Positions 58,277 through 64,000 of a stretch of 64,000 nucleotides of DNA are shown here, piece by piece. The notes beneath the pieces were generated by a model. It ran no database searches and was not told the origin of the DNA. It saw only the letters and a program-made list of their open reading frames with translations. The translations under genes were made by a program, and so were the position numbers. Origin of the DNA: Amycolatopsis sp. WQ 127309 (GTDB taxonomy: Bacteria; Actinomycetota; Actinomycetes; Mycobacteriales; Pseudonocardiaceae); NCBI RefSeq assembly GCF_023023025.1, contig NZ_CP095481.1, forward strand, positions 4,154,001 to 4,218,000, written 5' to 3'. The first letter of the stretch is position 1. Every line of letters starts with the position of its first letter.

Positions 58277-60490
58277 ATGAAGAGTCCGGTGCGACGGCGG
58301 GTGATGACGGTGCTCTCGGCAGCGTCCACCCTGGTCGCGGGCTTGATCACCGTCGTTGCGGCGGCGCCGGCGGCTCAGGCCGCCATCACCCCTGACGGGT
58401 GGTACACGGTCGCCGCCGTGAACAGTGGGAAGTGTGTCGATGCTCGGGCTGCTGCCAGCGCCAACGGCACCGTCGTGCAGCAGTACAGCTGCAATCAAAG
58501 CGCTTCCCAGGAGTGGCAGTTCCAGTCGACCGGGGACGGCTACTTCCGCGTCAACACGCGCAACAACGCCGCCGCGGCCTGGGATGTCACCGGCGTCTCG
58601 ACCGCCGATGGCGGGCTCGTGCAGCTGTGGAGCTACTCGAACGGTCTCAACCAGCAGTGGCAGGCCGTCGACGAGGGCAGTGGGCGGTACCACTTCGTGA
58701 ACCGGAACAGCGGGAAGTGCCTCGACGTGCCGAGCGCCTCCACCGCCGACTCCGTCCAGCTTCAGCAGTACTCCTGTAACAACACCAGTGCGCAGTCGTT
58801 CACACTTACCCCCGTGGGTGGCACTACTCCTCCGACCTCCGGTCAGCCGGACCTCGGCCCGAACGTGGTGATCTTCGACCCGTCGATGTCGAGCTCCAGC
58901 ATCCAGAGCCGGCTCAACGGCATCTTCAGCCAGCAGGAACGCAACCAGTTCGGCAGTCAGCGCTACGCCGTGATGTTCAAGCCGGGCACGTACTCCAACG
59001 ACGTGAACGTCGGCTTCTACACGCAGGTGCTGGGCCTCGGGCTGAGCCCGGACGCCGTGACGATCAACGGCGCCGTGCACGTCGAGGCCGACTGGTTCCC
59101 GCCGCAGAACGCGACGCAGAACTTCTGGCGCGGCGCCGAGAACCTGTCCGTCAACCCGACCGGCGGCGCCGACCGCTGGGCGGTCAGCCAGGCCGCGCCG
59201 TACCGCCGCATGCACGTCCGCGGTGACCTGCAGCTCGACGACGGCGGCTGGGCCAGCGGCGGCTGGATCTCCGACTCGAAGATCGACGGCCAGGTCCGCT
59301 CCGGCTCGCAGCAGCAGTGGATCTCGCGCAACTCGCAGTTCGGCAGCTGGAACGGCTCGAACTGGAACATGGTCTTCGCCGGTGTCCAGGGCGCTCCCTC
59401 GAACACCTTCCCGTCGCCGCCCTACACCACCGTCGCCTCGACGCCGGTCGTGCGCGAGAAGCCGTTCCTCTACATCGACAACGCCGGCAACTACCAGGTG
59501 TTCGTCCCCGGCGTGAAGACCAACGCGTCCGGCACGAGCTGGGCGAACGGCACCGCGCCGGGCACCTCGCTGCCGATCGACCAGTTCTACATCGCCAAGC
59601 CCGGCGCGACCGCCGCGGACATGAACGCCGCGCTGGCCGCCGGGAAGAACCTGCTGGTGACGCCCGGTGTCTACCACCTCAACCAGGCGCTGCACGTGAC
59701 CCGGCCCGACACCGTCGTGCTCGGCCTCGGCATCGCGACCCTGGTGCCGGACGGCGGCGTCACCGCGATGAACGTCGACGACGTCAACGGCGTCAAGGTG
59801 GCCGGCCTGCTGATCGACGCCGGCACGACCAACTCGAACACGCTCATGCAGGTCGGTGCGGCCGGTTCGACCGCTGACCACTCGGCCGACCCGACGTCGC
59901 TGCACGACGTGTTCTTCCGGATCGGCGGCCCGGCCGTCGGCAAGGCGACCAACAGCCTGGTGGTGAACAGCAACAACGTGATCGGCGACCACATGTGGAT
60001 CTGGCGCGCCGACCACGCCGACAACGGCAACAACGTCGGCTGGACCACCAACACCGCCGACAACGGGCTCACGGTCAACGGCAACAACGTGACGATGTAC
60101 GGCCTGTTCGTCGAGCACTACCAGAAGACGCAGGTCGTCTGGAACGGCAACGGCGGCCGGACGTACTTCTTCCAGAACGAGATGCCGTACGACGTGCCGA
60201 ACCAGGCGGGCTGGATGAACGGCTCCACCAAGGGCTACTCCTCGTACAAGGTGGGCCCGAACGTGACGAGTCACGAGGCGTGGGGGCTGGGCAGCTACTG
60301 CTTCTTCAGCACCAACCCCTCGGTCGCCAGCGCGCACGCCTTCGAGGCGCCGAACACCCCGGGTGTCAAGTTCCACGACATGGTGACCGTCTCGCTGAAC
60401 TACCAGGGGACGATCACGCACGTCATCAACACCACCGGTGACACGACGCCGACGGGGACCAAGCCCGTCAACCTGGTGAGTTACCCCTGA
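58277..60490 (+). CDS. Secreted ricin-type lectin plus beta-helix protein (GH55-like fold)
   Basis: A 737-residue protein with signal peptide (1-35, cut near AQA) and AGAGGAGG upstream of the ATG. Residues of about 40-180 form a CBM13 beta-trefoil with three QxW marks (QEWQF, QQWQA, AQSFTL). After a Pro/Thr linker comes a beta-helix of about 540 residues with Asn-rich turns (VVNSNNVIGDHMWIW, NGLTVNGNNVTMYGLF, TYFFQNEMPYDVPNQAGW). Close relatives are often annotated as 'adenylyl cyclase', which the sequence does not support. A GH55-like glucanase or another polysaccharide-active role is possible; no catalytic residue can be assigned. A hairpin follows. Confidence 0.85.
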   Translation: MKSPVRRRVMTVLSAASTLVAGLITVVAAAPAAQAAITPDGWYTVAAVNSGKCVDARAAASANGTVVQQYSCNQSASQEWQFQSTGDGYFRVNTRNNAAAAWDVTGVSTADGGLVQLWSYSNGLNQQWQAVDEGSGRYHFVNRNSGKCLDVPSASTADSVQLQQYSCNNTSAQSFTLTPVGGTTPPTSGQPDLGPNVVIFDPSMSSSSIQSRLNGIFSQQERNQFGSQRYAVMFKPGTYSNDVNVGFYTQVLGLGLSPDAVTINGAVHVEADWFPPQNATQNFWRGAENLSVNPTGGADRWAVSQAAPYRRMHVRGDLQLDDGGWASGGWISDSKIDGQVRSGSQQQWISRNSQFGSWNGSNWNMVFAGVQGAPSNTFPSPPYTTVASTPVVREKPFLYIDNAGNYQVFVPGVKTNASGTSWANGTAPGTSLPIDQFYIAKPGATAADMNAALAAGKNLLVTPGVYHLNQALHVTRPDTVVLGLGIATLVPDGGVTAMNVDDVNGVKVAGLLIDAGTTNSNTLMQVGAAGSTADHSADPTSLHDVFFRIGGPAVGKATNSLVVNSNNVIGDHMWIWRADHADNGNNVGWTTNTADNGLTVNGNNVTMYGLFVEHYQKTQVVWNGNGGRTYFFQNEMPYDVPNQAGWMNGSTKGYSSYKVGPNVTSHEAWGLGSYCFFSTNPSVASAHAFEAPNTPGVKFHDMVTVSLNYQGTITHVINTTGDTTPTGTKPVNLVSYP

Positions 60491-60493
60491 TCA

Positions 60494-60533
60494 ACCGGCG
60501 TGCGCCGTGGTGGCGGCCGCGGCGCACGCCGGT
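60494..60533 (+). terminator. Terminator hairpin
   Basis: ACCGGCGTGCGCC (60494-60506) and GGCGCACGCCGGT (60521-60533) are perfect 13-bp arms with a 14-base loop, four bases behind the lectin/beta-helix stop. Confidence 0.85.
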
Positions 60534-60730
60534 CCTCATTCTCCGTAACGGAAGTCCTCACGTAAAACCCGTCGGCCGGGTTAACGGGCAACCGCCGAAC
60601 GGGCGAAAAGTGTGATTACAGAGCGTGCATGCGTACGGTAGTACATATTTACCGGGAAGTTATGGATTGTTCACCTTGCTCGGGGAGCGTTCGCTCGCAC
60701 AGCCACCCCGGGTATCGGAGGACGTAGCAA
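60534..60730 (+). promoter_or_regulatory. Promoter region of the ABC importer operon
   Basis: AT-richer space before the importer genes with TACATATTTACC around 60641-60655 and one GTTCACC heptamer at 60670, a half-site form of the actinomycete PHO box (two adjacent units would be needed). A second unit is not evident, so PhoP control is only a suggestion. Confidence 0.4.
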
Positions 60731-61861
60731 GTGAACAGACGTTTCGCGGCGCTCACCGCGGCGGTCGCCGCAGGTGCCCTGGTACTCACCGCCTGTGGCG
60801 GATCTTCCAGCGACAACAAGGACTCCGGTGCCGCCGGCACCGCCAAGTCGGCCGCCGACCTCGGCGGGCTCGACAAGCTCGTCGAGGCGGCGAAGAAGGA
60901 AGGCACCCTCAACGTCATCGCCCTCCCGCACGACTGGGCGAACTACGGCGAGGTCCTCGACGCCTTCAAGAAGAAGTACGGCCTCAAGGTCACCGAGGCC
61001 AACCCCGAGGGCTCGAGCCAGGACGAGGTCAACGCCGTCAAGCAGCTCAAGGGCCAGGACCGCGCACCCGACGTGCTCGACCTCGGCGGCGCCTTCGCGC
61101 TGACGGCGGCCAAGGACGGCCTGCTCGCGCCCTACAAGGTCGCGACGTTCGCCGACGTCCCGGACAACCAGAAGGACGCCGACGGCCAGTGGGTCAACGA
61201 CTACGGCGGCTACATCTCCATCGGCTACGACGCCAAGAAGGTGCCGAACCCGCCGAAGTCCTTCGCCGACCTGAAGAAGCCGGAGTACGCGGGCAAGATC
61301 GCGCTCAACGGCGACCCGACGAAGGCGGGCGCGGCGTTCGCCGGCGTGTACGCCGCGGCGCTGGCCAACGGCGGTTCGTTCGCCGACATCAAGCCAGGCA
61401 TCACCTATTTCGGTGACCTCAAGAAGTCCGGCAACTTCATCCCGGTGCAGTCGAGCGCGGCGACCGTGGAAAGCGGCCAGACGCCGATCACGCTCGACTG
61501 GGACTACCTGCAGGCCGGCTACGCCAAGAAGCTCGAGGGCAAGGTCGACTGGAAGGTCGCGGTCCCGGCCGACGGCGTCTACTCGAACTTCTACTGCCAG
61601 GCGGTCAGCAAGACCGCCCCGCACCCGGCCGCCGCGCGGCTGTGGCAGGAGTTCCTGTTCTCCGACGAGGGCCAGAACCTCTTCCTGAAGGGCCTTTCGC
61701 GCCCGGCGCGGCTGCCGAAGATGGAGACGGCGGGCACCGCGGACAAGACGTCGCTCGCGGCCCTGCCGCAGATCCCGGGCGAGACGAAGTTCCCGACCAA
61801 CGACCAGATCGACGCGGCCAAGAAGGTCGTCGCGGACGAGTGGGCGAAGGCCGTCGGCTGA
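60731..61861 (+). CDS. ABC importer solute-binding lipoprotein
   Basis: A 376-residue lipoprotein with a GTG start and GGAGG nine bases upstream. The lipobox LTACGG has the acylated Cys22, followed by a Ser/Asp-rich linker. The mature domain is of the family that binds Fe3+, polyamines, thiamine or 2-aminoethylphosphonate (LVEAAKKEGTLNVIALPHDWANYGEV, TPITLDWDYLQAGYA). No metal-binding Tyr pair is apparent. It feeds the two permeases encoded next; all four genes overlap or nearly touch. Confidence 0.92.
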   Translation: MNRRFAALTAAVAAGALVLTACGGSSSDNKDSGAAGTAKSAADLGGLDKLVEAAKKEGTLNVIALPHDWANYGEVLDAFKKKYGLKVTEANPEGSSQDEVNAVKQLKGQDRAPDVLDLGGAFALTAAKDGLLAPYKVATFADVPDNQKDADGQWVNDYGGYISIGYDAKKVPNPPKSFADLKKPEYAGKIALNGDPTKAGAAFAGVYAAALANGGSFADIKPGITYFGDLKKSGNFIPVQSSAATVESGQTPITLDWDYLQAGYAKKLEGKVDWKVAVPADGVYSNFYCQAVSKTAPHPAAARLWQEFLFSDEGQNLFLKGLSRPARLPKMETAGTADKTSLAALPQIPGETKFPTNDQIDAAKKVVADEWAKAVG

Positions 61862-61862
61862 C

Positions 61863-62792
61863 GTGACGGCCGAGACCCTCACCACGGCGGCAGGCGCGAC
61901 ATCGCCTGCCGCCGTGCCCGTGCGCCCCGGGTTCGCGCGGCGCTTGCTCAAGTGGGTGACCGGCCACCTCGGCCTGCTGCCCTTCCTCGCCTACACCGGC
62001 GTCTTCCTCGGCGCGCCGGTGGTGATGGTCGCGGTCGGTGCCTTCCAGGACAACGACGGCGCGTTCACCACCGACAACCTCGGCGCGGCCTTCAAGGACC
62101 AGTTCGGCCGGTCGTTCGTGACGTCCATCGAGCTGTCCGCGCTGACCGCCGTGGTCGGCGCCGTGCTCGGCGCGCTGCTCGCCCACGCCGTCCTCGGGTC
62201 CAAGCCGGACGGCCTGCTGCGCAAGGTCGTCTCCAGCGCGGCCGGCGTGCTGGCCAACTTCGGCGGCGTGCCGCTGGCGTTCGCGTTCATCGCCACGCTC
62301 GGCAGCATCGGCATCGTCACCAAGGCGCTGACCGGGCTCGGCCTCGACCTCTACGCGTCCGGGTTCAGCCTGTTCAGCTTCTCCGGCATCGCGATCGTCT
62401 ACATCTACTTCCAGATCCCGCTGATGGTCATCGTGTTCACCCCGGCGCTCGAAGGCATGCGCGCGCAGTGGCGCGAGGCGGCGGAAAACCTGGGCGCGAC
62501 GCGCACGCAGTACTTCCGGCTCATCGCCGTCCCGGTGCTGCTGCCGCCGTTCCTGGCTTCGACGCTCCTGTTGTTCGCCAACGCGTTCAGCGCCTACGCC
62601 ACCGCGTACGCGCTGACCACCGGCATCATCCCGCTGGTGCCGATCCAGATCGGCTCGCTGGTCTCCGGCAACGTCGTAGCGGACCAGCAGAACCTCGGGA
62701 AGGCGCTCGGCCTCGGCATGATCGTCGTGGTCGCCATCGTGATGGCGTTCTACTCGTGGATGCAGCGGCGCGCGTCGAGGTGGCTCGGATGA
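61863..62792 (+). CDS. ABC importer permease 1
   Basis: A 309-residue permease, GTG start one base after the preceding stop. Six to seven helices; the EAA loop is EAAENLGATRTQYFRLIAVPVLLP. It belongs to the CysTW/PotB-like permeases of importers for organic ions and forms the channel with permease 2. It carries an N-terminal extension of about 30 residues ahead of the first helix. The stop overlaps permease 2 by four bases (ATGA). Confidence 0.92.
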   Translation: MTAETLTTAAGATSPAAVPVRPGFARRLLKWVTGHLGLLPFLAYTGVFLGAPVVMVAVGAFQDNDGAFTTDNLGAAFKDQFGRSFVTSIELSALTAVVGAVLGALLAHAVLGSKPDGLLRKVVSSAAGVLANFGGVPLAFAFIATLGSIGIVTKALTGLGLDLYASGFSLFSFSGIAIVYIYFQIPLMVIVFTPALEGMRAQWREAAENLGATRTQYFRLIAVPVLLPPFLASTLLLFANAFSAYATAYALTTGIIPLVPIQIGSLVSGNVVADQQNLGKALGLGMIVVVAIVMAFYSWMQRRASRWLG

Positions 62793-63592
62793 CGAACAAA
62801 TGGGGTCGCTGGACCATTCTCACCCTGTTCGGCCTGTACTTCCTGGTGCCGATGGCGGCGTCGGTCGAGTTCAGCCTGCGCGACGTCAACGACACGCACA
62901 GCTTCGTCTCGTGGAGCAAGCTGCTCGACGAGCCGGGCCTGTTCGAGACACTGGGGACGTCACTGTGGGTCGCCGCGGGCACGGTCGTGCTCACGTTGCT
63001 GATCATGGTCCCGACGGTCAGCTGGGTGCACCTGCGCAAGCCGAAGCTGCGCCGGGTGATGGAGGGGATCAGCCTGCTGCCCCTGGTCATCCCGCCGATC
63101 GTGCTGGTCAACGGCGTGCTCGTGGTGTTCGCGGACGCGCCGGAGGTGATCAACGGGACGCCGGTGATCCTCGTGCTGGAGTACGTCGTCCTGGCCCTGC
63201 CGTTCACCTACCGCACACTCGACGCGGGCCTGCAGGCGATCGCGCTGCCGACGCTGGTCGAGGCCGCGCGCAGCCTCGGCGCCGGCTGGGGCACCGTGCT
63301 GCTGCGGGTGATCGTGCCCAACATCCGCAGCGCGGTGTTCGGTGCCGCGTTCCTCAACCTGGCGCTGGTGCTCGGCGAATACACCCTGGCCAGCATCCTG
63401 CTGATGGACACCTTCCCGGTGTGGACCGTCCAAACCGGACAGTCCGAGGCCGGCGTGTCGGTCGCGGTGTCGCTGTTCAGCCTGTTCGTCGCCTTCCTGC
63501 TGCTGTTCGTCCTGTCCCTCGTCGCGGGCCGCCGCCGTCGTGAGCACAACCCGGCCGCGCCCATCGCCCCCGCACCGCAAGGAACCGCCTGA
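62789..63592 (+). CDS. ABC importer permease 2
   Basis: A 267-residue permease, start MTNKWGRWTILTLFG, six helices and the EAA loop EAARSLGAGWGTVLLRVIVPNI. It resembles PotC/PhnV-type permeases. Its ATG overlaps the stop of permease 1, and its stop overlaps the ATPase start (TGATG), so the four genes are translationally coupled. Confidence 0.92.
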   Translation: MTNKWGRWTILTLFGLYFLVPMAASVEFSLRDVNDTHSFVSWSKLLDEPGLFETLGTSLWVAAGTVVLTLLIMVPTVSWVHLRKPKLRRVMEGISLLPLVIPPIVLVNGVLVVFADAPEVINGTPVILVLEYVVLALPFTYRTLDAGLQAIALPTLVEAARSLGAGWGTVLLRVIVPNIRSAVFGAAFLNLALVLGEYTLASILLMDTFPVWTVQTGQSEAGVSVAVSLFSLFVAFLLLFVLSLVAGRRRREHNPAAPIAPAPQGTA

Positions 63593-64000
63593 TGACCGTG
63601 ATCGAAACCAAGACGGGCGCCTCCGTGGAGTTCCGCGGGCTGCACCGCGAGTTCGGCGACGTCAAGGCCCTCGACGGCCTGAACCTGCTGATCGAGCCCG
63701 GCGAGCTGGTCGCGCTGCTCGGGCCGTCCGGCTGCGGCAAGACGACGGCGTTGCGCGTGCTGGCCGGCCTCGAGCAGGCCGACGCGGGCGAGGTGCTCGT
63801 CGACGGCTCCGACGTCGTCGGCGTGCCGGCCAACAAGCGCGACATGGGCATGGTCTTCCAGGCCTACAGCCTGTTCCCGAACCTGACCGTGCGGGACAAC
63901 GTCGCGTTCGGGCTGCGGCTGCGCGGCCAGGGCACGGCGCCCCGGCACCAGCGGGCGCAGGAGCTGCTGGAGCTGGTCGGGCTGGACAGCCACGCCAAGC
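63592..64000 (+). CDS. ABC importer ATPase, N-terminal part (3' end outside window)
   Basis: The first 136 residues of an ATPase: MTVIETKTGASVEFRGLH, Walker A GPSGCGKT (44-51), the Q-loop MVFQAYSLFPNLTVRDNVAFGL. The gene continues beyond the window. It completes an importer with the lipoprotein and two permeases; the PotA/FbpC-like sequence points to organic ions, iron or phosphonates. Transport direction is inward, unlike the exporters elsewhere in the window. Confidence 0.93.
   Translation, partial: MTVIETKTGASVEFRGLHREFGDVKALDGLNLLIEPGELVALLGPSGCGKTTALRVLAGLEQADAGEVLVDGSDVVGVPANKRDMGMVFQAYSLFPNLTVRDNVAFGLRLRGQGTAPRHQRAQELLELVGLDSHAK

Noticed and set aside
58199..60421. Long minus-strand frame antisense to the lectin/beta-helix gene
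   Set aside because: Typical GC-rich shadow frame with Arg/Val/Asp bias; the plus strand encodes a clear secreted protein.
60656..60700. Full PHO box before the ABC importer
   Set aside because: Only one GTTCACC unit is clear; neighbouring 11-base units do not fit, so PhoP control is not claimed.
1..64000. CRISPR array or phage-defence island
   Set aside because: The only exact tandem repeat is the 17-bp unit at 35.8 kb without spacers, and no cas, restriction or retron gene was seen.

Overview
The window is about 64 kb of very GC-rich actinomycete chromosome. AfsR/SARP regulators, HTH-DUF5753/DUF397 modules, ECF sigma factors, many secreted enzymes and short gene overlaps all point to a filamentous, antibiotic-producing genus. 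Amycolatopsis or a close Pseudonocardiaceae relative is my best guess; this is an inference from gene content, not from a marker gene.

Layout. 1-2.4 kb: a resistance-like patch (end of an MFS drug exporter, erythromycin esterase homologue, divergent double-HTH MerR regulator). 2.3-7.9 kb: LuxR-type two-component system (TCS) plus a divergent MacB/LolD-type ABC exporter and a small membrane protein; two near-identical 16-bp dyads link them. 8-14.2 kb: an AfsR-like regulator, then two degenerate class III cyclase-like proteins flanking an HTH-DUF5753/DUF397 module. 14.3-15.6 kb: a xylan-degrading pair (GH11 xylanase, CE4 deacetylase). 17.6-21 kb: a second TCS plus ABC-2 exporter. 21.3-28.9 kb: a second SARP, a DrrAB-type exporter, a frameshifted P450, an orphan histidine kinase and a short VanZ protein. 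29-40.4 kb: metabolic and regulatory genes (SnoaL/TetR, secreted beta-helix protein, DHFR-like/YCII/ECF42 operon, HxlR/NmrA pair, secreted ricin-type lectin, DUF72, ECF-SnoaL sigma factor). 40.4-41.8 kb: a secreted M1 aminopeptidase.

42.0-49.7 kb is the most interesting part: seven genes on the minus strand, apparently one operon, encoding an FAD-linked oxidase, a thermostable-hemolysin-family protein, an AMP-forming ligase with a substituted A10 lysine, an Fe(II)/2-oxoglutarate oxygenase, a methyltransferase, a questin-oxidase-like protein and an MFS exporter. No carrier protein, PKS or NRPS is present, so this looks like a compact small-molecule pathway that I cannot match to a described product.

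49.9-51.6 kb: an ECF sigma factor with a membrane partner, closed by a perfect 23-bp hairpin. 51.6-52.5 and 56.4-57.7 kb are decayed: they hold remnants of an SDR, a large LuxR regulator, an excisionase-like HTH gene and an actinobacterial hypothetical gene. Between them lie a secreted crystallin-like protein and a third SARP. A tRNA-Ala(GGC) with a good terminator follows at 57.9 kb and may have been an integration target. The right end carries a secreted lectin/beta-helix protein and an ABC importer operon of the Fe3+/polyamine/phosphonate type, whose ATPase gene runs off the window.
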